From positions 186,001-250,000 of the forward strand of contig NZ_JAUSTO010000002.1 in NCBI RefSeq assembly GCF_030812885.1: a DNA stretch of 64,000 nucleotides, written 5' to 3'. Position numbers and translations under genes: made by a program. The notes beneath the pieces are model-generated. The model was not told the DNA's origin. It was given only the letters and a program-made list of their open reading frames with translations, and did not search any database. The DNA is from Moryella indoligenes. Its GTDB lineage: Bacteria; Bacillota; Clostridia; Lachnospirales; Lachnospiraceae. The number at the start of each line of letters is the position of its first letter. The stretch's first letter is position 1. Below are positions 50,910-59,840 of this stretch, one piece after another.

Positions 50910-51364
50910 TTCCCTGTATCCGTACCTTCAAAGAGATCCTTTATGATTTCTCATGTGTCGGTCTGCTTGCTGGCACATAGAGAAAATGGCTCGATTTCAA
51001 ACACTTTCTGACACATAAAACGGGAGTACAGCTTTTCGGTTCATCCGATTGGCTGTACTCCCGCTTTTTCTTTTTGCTATCATCAAATTACTTTAACACG
51101 GTTCTGTTGTTTGAACAGGGGTACAAATTGTACCTCCGTTGAAAAGGAATTTCCATAGTATTTTCTCATTAGGATTGGATAGGAAAGGATGGATAGCCGC
51201 CGTAGTAGGCGTTGTGGGAATGTGCGTAAACTGTCAGAATTGCGAGGCTGTGGGAAAGCTGTTTGCAGGCCTGTGGGAAAAGGCTTGTCTTTTTCCATCA
51301 GGTTGTGAATGGTTTTTCCATCGGCACGAGCGGCAGTTTTCCATATTTCCATGACGCAAGAAAA
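50910..51364. other. Noncoding stretch between the Cys-rich gene and the DUF6050-like gene
   Basis: No gene is supported. It contains the terminator at 51021-51070 and otherwise only short shadow frames. It separates the plus-strand transfer operon from the minus-strand relaxase block. Confidence 0.6.
51021..51070 (+). terminator. Strong terminator of the ICE B transfer operon
   Basis: CGGGAGTACAGC (51021-51032) pairs perfectly over 12 bp with GCTGTACTCCCG (51052-51063), followed by CTTTTTC. Confidence 0.9.
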
Positions 51365-51697
51365 TCATCCAACGATCAGCCGGTACACTGTCAGCGGCAC
51401 ATACCACACCGCCACAATCAACCGCCATGCCAGAACGAAACCACCGATCACGCCGCCGATAATAAAGTTCAATGCAAACAGGGCGATTCCTCCACCCAGG
51501 GAGCCGCCACCCGGCACGATCCAGAGGCACATCCGATGGAGGCCAAACGGAAGTCCGCAGAGTATCCAGAGCCATACATAGTCAAGTTCTCCGTTCTTCA
51601 TGCAGGCAGATTTGAAAATACAATACAGAATCAGCGCCACGATCACGGGCAGTACACTTTTGAAGAAAAATGCTTTGATTGCTTCGCTTCTTGTCAT
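51365..51697 (-). CDS. DUF6050-like membrane protein
   Basis: 110 residues from ATG 51697 (MTRSEAIKAFFFKSVLPVIV) after GGAAGGAGG. Three membrane segments: residues about 11-27, 39-55 and 65-95 (GGGIALFALNFIIGGVIGGF). Similar small membrane proteins accompany the relaxase gene in related ICEs. Function is unknown. Confidence 0.75.
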   Translation of the reverse strand: MTRSEAIKAFFFKSVLPVIVALILYCIFKSACMKNGELDYVWLWILCGLPFGLHRMCLWIVPGGGSLGGGIALFALNFIIGGVIGGFVLAWRLIVAVWYVPLTVYRLIVG

Positions 51698-51768
51698 CGG
51701 TAAAACCTCCTTCCGCAGTTCCATTATACAGGATACCGGGAGCTGCGCCCAGCGCCTTTCAAAGGAAA

Positions 51769-53112
51769 TTATTCAAGTTCATGCTGCCGCTGTTGTTCCT
51801 GTTCCTTTGGAACGGTCAGCAGCGCATCCACATTCTGTTTGACGGTATCGTATTCCTGGGCATCGGTTCTTGCGGCTTTGTACTCCGCAAGGAGTCGTTC
51901 CTTTTCTGCGGTGAGATTGGCAAGCTCCGTTTTCATGTTTTCCGTTGTCGGCAGCGGCACAGCCCCCAGCCGCTTCAATTCTCTGGCGGCCGCTTCAAAA
52001 AGGATGATCTCGCTCTCATGCCCCCGCAGGAACTTTTCTTTATCATTCGATTTACGGTATCGGTCATAAAGTGGCTTTAGCTGGCGGTAAGTGCCGACGT
52101 GCTTCATCACAAGAGTAAGTTCGGCACTTCTGCTTTCTATCCGCTTGATCTCTGCATGAGCGGTATCCCTGCGTGCGGATACTGCGGTCAATTTGCTTTC
52201 CAGCTCTCCATAATTGCTTATCCCGTGTTCGGTCAGGAAACTCATGGTCTTGGCGGCCTGTTTCAGATTATTCAGCTTCGCCCAATGGGTGAAGCCGGCG
52301 CTCTGCTGCGCCTTGATGTTGTTCTGGATATCAATGAGCAGGCTGATCTTTCCGTTCCGCTGTTTCGGCTGGTGGGAAGGTCTGGAGCGTCCGGCAATCC
52401 GGGCGGCAAGGGCTTCTTCGGTGTAGTCCACACCCAGCGTTTTCAGACGGGTGAACCGTTCCTGCTCCGGCGCTCTGGCGGAGATATATTTGCCCTGCTT
52501 GATCTCATAGCCTTCTCTCTGCAGGCGGCGGAGCAGTTCTTCCAGATCGGAACAGGTTGGCAGAAGCCGGTCGATAGCAGCTTTCAGCTTCGCCTTATAA
52601 CTGGTGCCGTTCTGTGCAGCCTGATGTTCAATATAGCTCTTGCCCTTGTCCTGTCCTGGGATGATGACAGACAGACCGTGTTCCTTGCAAAGCCGATCCG
52701 AGGTGCGGCGGATGTAGTGATAGCTTCGCTTATTGGAATGATAGTGCTTGTAATCCGCAAAGCTGACCGCATTGAAAATCAGGTGGTTATGAACATGATC
52801 TTTGTCTATATGGGTGGTAAGTACAAACTCATACTTTCCGCCCAGGATTTCTTTTGCAAGCTCTATGCCGATTTCATGGGCCTGCTCCGGCGTGACCTCC
52901 CCAGGTTGAAAGGCTTGGATCAGGTGGCGACCCAGGTTCGTTCCCTTGTCAATAGCATGGCGGCGGGTCCAGGCAAATTCGATATCCGCAGTTTCGGCGG
53001 CGCAGCCATAGGAGGATACAAGCAGCTTTCCGTCCGTCTTTTCCGGGTTGCAAATATAGTCAATGGCTGCTTTCAGCGTTGACTTGATAGGTTGTGTCTT
53101 TGTAACTGCCAT
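51769..53112 (-). CDS. Relaxase/mobilization nuclease of ICE B (MobP-type)
   Basis: 447 residues. N-terminal relaxase domain with the metal-binding motif DKDHVHNHLIFNAVSF (near residue 105) and the flanking HYHSNKRSYHYIRRTSD region; the C-terminal half is helical and charged. It nicks oriT, stays on the 5' end and is pumped with the strand through the channel. The start overlaps mobC. The oriT-like hairpins are at 53429-53511. Confidence 0.94.
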   Translation of the reverse strand: MAVTKTQPIKSTLKAAIDYICNPEKTDGKLLVSSYGCAAETADIEFAWTRRHAIDKGTNLGRHLIQAFQPGEVTPEQAHEIGIELAKEILGGKYEFVLTTHIDKDHVHNHLIFNAVSFADYKHYHSNKRSYHYIRRTSDRLCKEHGLSVIIPGQDKGKSYIEHQAAQNGTSYKAKLKAAIDRLLPTCSDLEELLRRLQREGYEIKQGKYISARAPEQERFTRLKTLGVDYTEEALAARIAGRSRPSHQPKQRNGKISLLIDIQNNIKAQQSAGFTHWAKLNNLKQAAKTMSFLTEHGISNYGELESKLTAVSARRDTAHAEIKRIESRSAELTLVMKHVGTYRQLKPLYDRYRKSNDKEKFLRGHESEIILFEAAARELKRLGAVPLPTTENMKTELANLTAEKERLLAEYKAARTDAQEYDTVKQNVDALLTVPKEQEQQRQHELE

Positions 53113-53402
53113 ATCTCGTCCAGCCTTTCCCGTATCTCGTCCATGTCAGCCTGATACGCAGGGCCTCCGGCGTTAATTCGCTTGGCGATCTGGTTGATGT
53201 TCTGGCCGATGGCGGAAAGCTCTTTGGTGAACGCCTTGATATCTGCGGTGTCCGTATAGATAATATACCCGTCAATCGCCATCTTGCGGAGGTATGCGCC
53301 ATATCTGCGTGTGGGTAACTGGCTCATTTTCTCGTCTATGAGCCGCTTTTCGTCCTCCGTGACATAGAATTTCATTTGGATATTTCGCTTTCGGTTTGCC
53401 AT
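53073..53402 (-). CDS. mobC: MobC-like relaxosome protein
   Basis: 109 residues from ATG 53402 (MANRKRNIQMKFYVTEDEKR). Ribbon-helix-helix-like start, then the MobC motif IGQNINQIAKRIN. It ends 40 bases inside the relaxase gene. It should bind the hairpins directly upstream and help nicking. An in-frame open extension to 53495 lies in the oriT region and lacks a ribosome site. Confidence 0.9.
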   Translation of the reverse strand: MANRKRNIQMKFYVTEDEKRLIDEKMSQLPTRRYGAYLRKMAIDGYIIYTDTADIKAFTKELSAIGQNINQIAKRINAGGPAYQADMDEIRERLDEIWQLQRHNLSSQR

Positions 53403-53428
53403 GCGCCGCCTCCGTTCTTTATAAGGGT

Positions 53429-53511
53429 TTGGGACTATCCCAACAAGCAATTTTGAATTTTCGGGCAAGGGACCTGAAAATTCAAAAATTCGCAAGCGGG
53501 TACTCGCTTGC
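53429..53511. other. oriT-like hairpin cluster of ICE B
   Basis: Three adjacent hairpins: TTGGGA-CTA-TCCCAA (53429-53443) followed by CAAGC; AATTTTGAATTTTC paired with GAAAATTCAAAAATT (53449-53490, one bulge); and GCAAGCG-GGTACT-CGCTTGC (53492-53511). The place, just upstream of mobC and the relaxase, is where transfer origins of this family lie. The first hairpin resembles that of IME2 (14711-14730), including the trailing CAAG, so the IME2 relaxase might use a related origin. Confidence 0.7.
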
Positions 53512-53595
53512 TGTGCTTGCTACCGTATCCTATCCCTACTTATAAAGCGTTGCGGAAGCCCCAAAATGCCCACAAAATAAGAAAACAGAGGATGT

Positions 53596-53964
53596 TCAGA
53601 CACCCTCCGTTTCTTCATTCGGCTTTTCAATTTTTAAGGCCCCGTCAATGGCACCTTCCACGATAGGCAAATACTGTTCCGGGCAGAGTTTTAACTTCTG
53701 TCCGACCCGCTGGCGCAGCTCGCTTTCCTCTCGCATGACCTCTGGATTGAAATATCTCTCCATCGGCAGGCCGCAGATTTTTACAAGCTGAATGATGACC
53801 GGCAGGCTTGGGATCGTGCCCTCGTTTTCGATGTTGGCAAGATACCTTGTATCAATGTTCACCTTTTCGGCTAAATCTTTTCGTGCAAGGTTCTTCGCCT
53901 TCCGTGCTTCTTTTACATCTGCACCGAAGGTTTCAAAGCCAGGGCAGTCTTCAACTTTTGCCAT
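53596..53964 (-). CDS. XRE-family HTH regulator
   Basis: 122 residues. A helix-turn-helix at 18-60 (ARKAKNLARKDLAEKVNIDT, YLANIENEGTIPSLPVIIQL) of the XRE/Cro class, then a short helical C-terminal part. It lies upstream of the relaxase module in the same direction, and a 17-bp direct repeat is in its promoter region (53978-54047). It probably represses its own and the transfer genes. Confidence 0.9.
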   Translation of the reverse strand: MAKVEDCPGFETFGADVKEARKAKNLARKDLAEKVNIDTRYLANIENEGTIPSLPVIIQLVKICGLPMERYFNPEVMREESELRQRVGQKLKLCPEQYLPIVEGAIDGALKIEKPNEETEGV

Positions 53965-53977
53965 TCAACATCACCCG

Positions 53978-54047
53978 CATACATTTTATATTTCATAGTT
54001 TGTACATGGAATGATGTGATATCCACTTAACATACATTTTATATTTC
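53978..54047. promoter_or_regulatory. 17-bp direct repeats, candidate operator for the XRE regulator
   Basis: CATACATTTTATATTTC occurs exactly at 53978-53994 and 54031-54047, start to start 53 bases (about five helical turns). Both are in the intergenic region between the XRE gene and the ECF cargo operon, suggesting cooperative binding of the regulator. Confidence 0.65.
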
Positions 54048-54193
54048 GTATACTATCAAGATACAGCTTACATTAGAGGCTCACTTAAAAGAGAAAGCTC
54101 CCAAAAAGAATTGTTCAAAAGAAAAAGTCTTATCGGAACAAAAAAGGCAGATTAGAGCGGAAAATATTTCTTCCTCCTGTTATCATATTCGCT

Positions 54194-54215
54194 GAAAGCG
54201 CTTTACAGCGCTTTC
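54194..54215. promoter_or_regulatory. Palindrome upstream of the ECF operon
   Basis: GAAAGCGCT-TTAC-AGCGCTTTC, a perfect 9-bp stem 48 bases before the S-component gene, followed by A-run. On the plus strand it is not a terminator; it could end minus-strand RNA poorly or be an operator for the cargo operon. Confidence 0.5.
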
Positions 54216-54262
54216 AAAAAAAAACAAGAATTAGTCTTATCTAACCAAAGGAGGAATTTTCA

Positions 54263-54868
54263 ATGTCTGAAGTGAGTACGGACAAAAAACTTAAAGGAAA
54301 AGACCTTATTACCATCGGTATCTTTTCCGCAATCTACTTTGTCATCAACTTTGCCTTCATGCTTCTTGGAGGCATTCACCCTGTTCTTTGGATGCTGATG
54401 CCTGGCTTTATCGCTGTGTTTGCAGGCATTCCCTTTATGCTGATGGTCGCAAAGGTTCAAAAACTGGGTGCAGTTTTCCTGATGGGGCTTATCACTGCTC
54501 TCATCTATTTTGCCACTGGACAATTTACCCTGGTGATCCTGATCTCAATGGCTTCAACTTGCATTTTGGCCGAAGTTGTCCGGGCGGTGACTAAGTATAA
54601 TAGCTTCAAGGGAAATTCGATTGCCTATGTGATTTTTTCGCTGGGGATGGTTGGTTCTCCCCTTCCCATCTGGTTGTTTAAGGCCGATTTCCTGGCGCAG
54701 ATTACGGAACAGGGAATGCCCGCTGATTATGTCGCGGCAGTTGAAGCTCTGTCATCCAATGCAATGCTAATCGTTCTGTTTGTTGCTCCAATCATCGGTG
54801 GTATCATCGGAGCCTTTATCGCCAGAGGTCTGTTCAAAAAGCACTTTGTAAAGGCAGGAATTGTGTGA
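54263..54868 (+). CDS. MptD/Trep_Strep-family ECF transporter S component
   Basis: 201 residues with about five to six membrane segments (MLLGGIHPVLWMLMPGFIAV; APIIGGIIGAFIARGLFKKH). The family is a putative substrate-binding (S) subunit of energy-coupling factor transporters. Followed by T and A subunits in overlapping order, so it forms a dedicated ECF importer. AAAGGAGG precedes the ATG. The substrate is not given by sequence; the DtxR and AraC neighbours point to iron or a siderophore. Confidence 0.87.
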   Translation: MSEVSTDKKLKGKDLITIGIFSAIYFVINFAFMLLGGIHPVLWMLMPGFIAVFAGIPFMLMVAKVQKLGAVFLMGLITALIYFATGQFTLVILISMASTCILAEVVRAVTKYNSFKGNSIAYVIFSLGMVGSPLPIWLFKADFLAQITEQGMPADYVAAVEALSSNAMLIVLFVAPIIGGIIGAFIARGLFKKHFVKAGIV

Positions 54869-55551
54869 TGAATGGAGCGGGCAAAAAACATACATTAAGG
54901 TTCGATCCACGGACGGAATTGCTTTTATTGGTGCTGGCAAATATTGTGGCCTTTACCCAGCACTCCGTATGGCTTGAAATTACATGGGTTGTTTTTCTGC
55001 TCCTGCTGATCGTTGCCTGCGGATGCCAAAAATCCGCAGGCAAACTGGCAATCGCATTTGGAATTTGTCTGGCGCTACAATACTATGTATTTCCAAACGG
55101 ACCGAAAATTTTAGCCAGCAGTTTCACGATCATTGTATCTTATGCAAGAAAGATTTTCCCTTGTTTGATTGTCGGTACAATGGTATTACAGAAAACGCCC
55201 GTCCGGGAATTGATGGTTGCGCTTCGGAAATGGCATATCCCGCAGGGATTGATTATTCCTTTGTCTGTAACCGTCCGGTACTTCCCAGCCTTGAAAGAAG
55301 AAACAGGTTATATTCGAGATGCCATGAAGCTCCGCAATATTCATGGAACGAAAAAAATCGAGTGCCTGTTAGTGCCGACAATGATTTCTGCAACTACAAC
55401 AGCAGAGGAACTCTCTGCTGCCGCAGTTACACGGGGCATTGAAAATCCTGCTCCTAAGACAAGCATGATTGAAATGAAATTCGGTGTGCAGGACTTTGTG
55501 TGTTTGGCAATAGGCGTTGCTTTTTGCGTAGTTTCCATTATGGTAGGATAA
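54868..55551 (+). CDS. ECF transporter T component
   Basis: 227 residues (MNGAGKKHTLRFDPRTELLL). Several membrane segments and the EcfT signature region (TVRYFPALKEETGYIRDAMK with ARG-like motifs LRNIHG and AAAVTRGIENP). EcfT links the S component with the ATPases. The ATG overlaps the stop of the S component (TGATG). Confidence 0.88.
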   Translation: MNGAGKKHTLRFDPRTELLLLVLANIVAFTQHSVWLEITWVVFLLLLIVACGCQKSAGKLAIAFGICLALQYYVFPNGPKILASSFTIIVSYARKIFPCLIVGTMVLQKTPVRELMVALRKWHIPQGLIIPLSVTVRYFPALKEETGYIRDAMKLRNIHGTKKIECLLVPTMISATTTAEELSAAAVTRGIENPAPKTSMIEMKFGVQDFVCLAIGVAFCVVSIMVG

Positions 55552-55564
55552 GGAGGTGTTTCCT

Positions 55565-56968
55565 ATGATTGAAATTCAAAATGTATCTTTTGAATATGAG
55601 AAATCGCAGGGGACGCTTTCTCATATAGACCTGAACATTCAGCAGGGCGAGTGCATTGTTCTTACTGGTGAATCAGGCTGTGGTAAGACAACCATAACAA
55701 AACTTATTAACGGTCTGATTCCTCATTTTGTCGAGGGCGGAACCTTATCTGGTACAACGATTGTAAACGGTATGAATGTAGCTCAAACAGAAATGTACCG
55801 TTTGGCAGAACAGGTTGGTTCCGTGTTCCAAAACCCAAAATCGCAGTTCTTCAATATAGATTCTGACAGCGAGATTACTTTTGGTTTGGAAAACGCAGGC
55901 GTTGAGCCAAGGAAAATCAAAGAGCGATATGATGCTACGGTTTCTGCTCTGAAAATACAGTCACTGCTGGGCCGTAATATCTTTTCTATGTCAGGCGGGG
56001 AAAAACAGAGTCTTGCGTTTGCTTCGGTGTATGCGATGAACCCTTCCGTCTTTGTACTTGACGAGCCGACGGCCAATTTGGATGCCGATGCGATTGACAC
56101 CTTACGCCAGCAGATTATCCAGATCAAAAAAGAAGGACGGACGGTTGTTATTGCCGAACACCGCCTATATTTCCTGATGGATCTGATCGACCGGGCAATC
56201 TTCATTCAAAAGGGGAAAATCGTTCAGATATTTTCCGGGAATGAGTTTCGCAATCTTTCGGATGAGCAGCGTATCAGGATGGGGCTTAGAAGTCTTGTCC
56301 ATCCTGTGCTGGAGCTGCCTCCCGCCGATCCGTCAGGAGCGCAGGAAGGCTTATCCGTAGAAAACCTTTCCTGTGCCTTTGATAAGCAGCCGGTATTCAG
56401 CGGCCTTGGCTTTTCTGCAAAACGAGGCGAAGTGTTGGGGATTGTCGGTCATAACGGTGCGGGAAAAACGACGATGACACGCTGCCTGTGCGGGCTTTTG
56501 AAAGAAGTGAACGGAACGGTTCGACTGGATGGGCAAACACTGAAAGCAAAACAGCGCAATAAGGCCAGCTTCTGTGTTATGCAGGATGTGAACCATCAGC
56601 TTTTTTCAGACAGCGTATGGAACGAATGTGAACTGGCGCAGCCGGATTGTCCGCCGGAGCGGATTGAAGAAATTCTCAGGTCTTTTGATTTACTGGATTT
56701 CAAAGACCGCCATCCGATGGCCCTGTCAGGAGGTCAGAAACAGCGCCTTGCGGTGGCAACCGCTATTCTCTCCAACAAGGATGTACTTGTCTTTGATGAG
56801 CCGACCAGTGGCCTGGACTATCACCGTATGCTGGAAGTGAGCAATATGATCCGCAAGTTGAATGATGAGAATAAAGTTATCATCATTGTTTCTCATGATT
56901 TTGAGTTTTTAGGCCGGACTTGTGATAAAATATTTGATATGGAGGGATGCTCCATAGAAAGGAGGTAG
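55565..56968 (+). CDS. ECF transporter ATPase, two ABC domains
   Basis: 467 residues from ATG 55565 after AAGGAGGTGTTTCCT. Two complete ABC domains: first with GESGCGKTT, MSGGEKQS and VFVLDEPTANLD; second with GHNGAGKTT, LSGGQKQR and VLVFDEPTSGLD. The first signature MSGGEKQS differs slightly from LSGGQ. A fused EcfA-EcfA' energizes the transporter. It precedes the AraC gene closely. Confidence 0.9.
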   Translation: MIEIQNVSFEYEKSQGTLSHIDLNIQQGECIVLTGESGCGKTTITKLINGLIPHFVEGGTLSGTTIVNGMNVAQTEMYRLAEQVGSVFQNPKSQFFNIDSDSEITFGLENAGVEPRKIKERYDATVSALKIQSLLGRNIFSMSGGEKQSLAFASVYAMNPSVFVLDEPTANLDADAIDTLRQQIIQIKKEGRTVVIAEHRLYFLMDLIDRAIFIQKGKIVQIFSGNEFRNLSDEQRIRMGLRSLVHPVLELPPADPSGAQEGLSVENLSCAFDKQPVFSGLGFSAKRGEVLGIVGHNGAGKTTMTRCLCGLLKEVNGTVRLDGQTLKAKQRNKASFCVMQDVNHQLFSDSVWNECELAQPDCPPERIEEILRSFDLLDFKDRHPMALSGGQKQRLAVATAILSNKDVLVFDEPTSGLDYHRMLEVSNMIRKLNDENKVIIIVSHDFEFLGRTCDKIFDMEGCSIERR

Positions 56969-56973
56969 CGTCT

Positions 56974-57933
56974 ATGCCGGAACTATTCCAGGAAATGTAC
57001 TACGGCCCGAATGTTCAAAACTTAATCGAGTCAGATGATTGCAAGGTAATGCGTTTAAGCGATAACTCCGGTGAAGGCATGATGACGCTCTATCATGTCT
57101 TTCCCGGTGTATTTCTCATGTATAATGATTTCCACATGAAGGAGTGCATTTCGGGCTTCCAGACAGATATGGACCTGCTCTGTATAGATCACTGCCGGGA
57201 AGGACGCATTGAGCAGGAAGTCGGCCAGAATGCCTTTAGCTATTTAGAGGCAGGCGATCTTCGGGTGGATCGCCGCATCCATCATTCCGGCAAAGTAGAA
57301 TTTCCCCTTTGCCACTACCACGGTATTTCCATTGGCTTTCAACTGGAAACCGCGGCAAAAGAAATTCCAGCCTATATGAAGGGCTTTTCTGTTGACCTTT
57401 ACGAATTACAAAATAAATATTGCAGTGACCGTACACCCTATGTCATTCCTGGTGAACCGGCGATTGAACACATCTTTTCTGAGCTTTACAATGTTCCGGT
57501 CAAAATCAAGAGGGATTATTTCAAAATCAAGGTGCTGGAGCTGCTGTTGTATCTGGATGCTCTGGAATTGGCAGGGCATACAGAAGAACGCCCGTATTTC
57601 TACAAAGGGCAGATTGAGAAGATTAAAGCAATTCAGGCGCTCCTAACTCAGGACTTAACACAGAACTATACATTAGAGGAGCTTTCCGAGCGGTTTGACA
57701 TCGCTCTAACTCCAATGAAAAATTGTTTTAAGTCGGTATATGGCAGCCCAATTTTCACATATATGCGAAATTACCGAATGAACTATGCCGCTTCTTTGCT
57801 GCGATCCGATCAGACGCTGAAGGTGGCTGAGATAGCGGGACTTGTAGGATATGACAGTCCCAGCAAATTTGCTTCTGCATTTCATCAGACAATGGGGAAA
57901 ACACCGTTGGAATATCGAAAATCAATTATCTGA
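56974..57933 (+). CDS. AraC-family regulator of the ICE B transport cargo
   Basis: 319 residues from ATG 56974 after GAAAGGAGGTAGCGTCT. The N-terminal half matches the sensor type of YbtA-like regulators; the C-terminal helix-turn-helix pair includes LEELSERFDIALTPMKNCFK and VAEIAGLVGYDSPSKFASAF. It lies between ECF and ABC genes and probably activates both. It corresponds to the AraC gene of IME1 at 29335-30309. Confidence 0.9.
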   Translation: MPELFQEMYYGPNVQNLIESDDCKVMRLSDNSGEGMMTLYHVFPGVFLMYNDFHMKECISGFQTDMDLLCIDHCREGRIEQEVGQNAFSYLEAGDLRVDRRIHHSGKVEFPLCHYHGISIGFQLETAAKEIPAYMKGFSVDLYELQNKYCSDRTPYVIPGEPAIEHIFSELYNVPVKIKRDYFKIKVLELLLYLDALELAGHTEERPYFYKGQIEKIKAIQALLTQDLTQNYTLEELSERFDIALTPMKNCFKSVYGSPIFTYMRNYRMNYAASLLRSDQTLKVAEIAGLVGYDSPSKFASAFHQTMGKTPLEYRKSII

Positions 57934-57987
57934 TTGGCACAGAAAAGGCCGCGTGGAGCGGAAGAAAAAACTGAATCATGATAAATT

Positions 57988-58022
57988 AAGGATGGTTAGT
58001 AGGACTTAACCATCCTTTTTTC
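57988..58022 (+). terminator. Terminator after araC
   Basis: AAGGATGGTTA (57988-57998), GTAGGACT loop region, TAACCATCCTTTTTTC. A classical hairpin with T-run that separates araC from the ABC genes. Confidence 0.85.
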
Positions 58023-58058
58023 TTTACTGACCGAATAGAACGAAAGAGGTGAATTACT

Positions 58059-59840
58059 ATGAAACAACAAAAAAAGAGTTGGGTCAAAACTCTACTTTCC
58101 TTTGCAGAACCCTGCAAGGGAAAGATGATCCTCTCGGTTTTATGCGCCATTTTTAGTGTCGCTGGTGGATTTATTCCGTTTTGGGCAGTTTATAAAATTC
58201 TGCTTCTGTTTATCAACCGTACTGCCACAGGAAACTATATTCTGTTATGGTGCTTGGTTGGCGTAGGCGGATACCTGATCCGTGTCATCTGCTTTGGCAT
58301 TTCCACAATTTTGGCACATATCTCCGCTTACACGATACTGGAAGGCATCCGCCTGAAAATCGCAAACCGCCTGATGAGGGCGCCCCTTGGCGAAGTAATG
58401 GGGCGAAGGATCGGTTACTTGAAGAATATTATCATGGACAAGGTGGAGGACTTAGAGCCGCCCTTGGCGCATGTAATTCCAGAACTGACTTCTAATCTGC
58501 TCCTGCCGCTGGCTATTTTCGTCTGGATGCTGGCAATAGACTGGCGTATGGGACTTTCGATTTTGATTGCTCCTGCGTTGGCGATGATTCCGATGTTCTT
58601 CCTTATGAAAAATTATAACAGCCAGTATGCAGCCTACATGGAGGCAAATAACCATGTCAACAACATTATTATCGAGTATGTAGAGGGCATTGAGGTTGTT
58701 AAGGCGTTCAACCAAAGTACCAGTTCCTACGAAAAGTTTGTAGGCGCTGTGAAGTCCTTTAAGGATTTTACTCTCAACTGGTTCAAAAGCACATGGAAAA
58801 CCATGAATTTAATGATGGCGATTATGCCGACTACCTTGCTTGGGGTACTCCCTGTTGGTTTGCTGCTGGTGCGTGGTGGAAGTATTACTCCCGCTGAACT
58901 TGCAATGGGAATTATCCTCTCACTTAGTATTGTGGGGCCACTGATGAAAGCTACGACCTTTATCAACGAAGCAAAATCTATGGAGTATGCGGTTGAAGCA
59001 GCAAATGAGCTTTTGAATCTTCCAAATTTGCCGGATTCCGGGGAATTTGTTCCAATCAATCATACCGATATTGTCTTGCAGGATGTGTCCTTTTCTTATG
59101 ACGGTACAACACAAAATGAAGTGTTGCATGGTATCAGCTTAAATATGCCACAGGGGAGTTTTACTGCACTGGTCGGACCGTCTGGAGGAGGAAAATCAAC
59201 GGTGGCTCGCCTGATTGCACGGTTTTGGGATGTAACTGGTGGCAGCATCTCCATTGGCGGCAAAAATATAAAAGAGCTTTCAATTCACCAGCTTTCTGAA
59301 TTGGTCAGCTTCGTGACACAGGACAATTTCCTGTTCAACTGCTCGCTCAAAGAGAACATCCGCCTGGGTAATCCTAATGCTACGGATGAGGAAGTATATG
59401 CCGCCGCAAAAGCGGCTTGCTGCGATGATTTCATTGCTCGGCTGGAAAAAGGATATGATACCCCTGCCGGTGATGCCGGCAAGCGGCTATCTGGCGGAGA
59501 AAAGCAACGAATTGCTATTGCGAGAGCAATCTTGAAAAATGCGCCTATTGTGATTTTGGATGAGGCAACTGCCTTCACTGACCCGCAGAATGAAGATAAA
59601 ATCCAGAAATCCATCATGGCTCTTTCCAAAGGAAAGACCCTGCTGGTGATTGCACATCGTCTGTCTACCATTCAAAACGCAGATCAGATTGTTGTTCTGA
59701 AAAAAGGGCAGATTGTTGACTGCGGAAAGCAGGGGGAACTCTTGGAACGCTGCCCGCTTTATGCAGATATGTGGCAGGCGCATATTGGCGCAAAGAACTG
59801 GTCTGTGGGCGAGAAAAAGGAGGTGGCTGGTAATGTTTAA
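58059..59840 (+). CDS. ABC transporter, fused membrane and ATPase domains (first of pair)
   Basis: 593 residues. Six membrane segments, then Walker A GPSGGGKST, signature LSGGEKQR and Walker B IVILDEATAFTDPQ. The AFTD D-loop is a mark shared with YbtP/IrtA-like siderophore importers, as I recall the family. It overlaps the next gene by eight bases. GAAAGAGGTG precedes the ATG. It likely forms a heterodimer with the following protein. Confidence 0.88.
   Translation: MKQQKKSWVKTLLSFAEPCKGKMILSVLCAIFSVAGGFIPFWAVYKILLLFINRTATGNYILLWCLVGVGGYLIRVICFGISTILAHISAYTILEGIRLKIANRLMRAPLGEVMGRRIGYLKNIIMDKVEDLEPPLAHVIPELTSNLLLPLAIFVWMLAIDWRMGLSILIAPALAMIPMFFLMKNYNSQYAAYMEANNHVNNIIIEYVEGIEVVKAFNQSTSSYEKFVGAVKSFKDFTLNWFKSTWKTMNLMMAIMPTTLLGVLPVGLLLVRGGSITPAELAMGIILSLSIVGPLMKATTFINEAKSMEYAVEAANELLNLPNLPDSGEFVPINHTDIVLQDVSFSYDGTTQNEVLHGISLNMPQGSFTALVGPSGGGKSTVARLIARFWDVTGGSISIGGKNIKELSIHQLSELVSFVTQDNFLFNCSLKENIRLGNPNATDEEVYAAAKAACCDDFIARLEKGYDTPAGDAGKRLSGGEKQRIAIARAILKNAPIVILDEATAFTDPQNEDKIQKSIMALSKGKTLLVIAHRLSTIQNADQIVVLKKGQIVDCGKQGELLERCPLYADMWQAHIGAKNWSVGEKKEVAGNV

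Noticed and set aside
51083..51352. An 89-codon minus frame between the terminator and the DUF6050-like gene
   Set aside because: No ribosome site and no recognisable sequence; the overlapping plus frame is equally weak.
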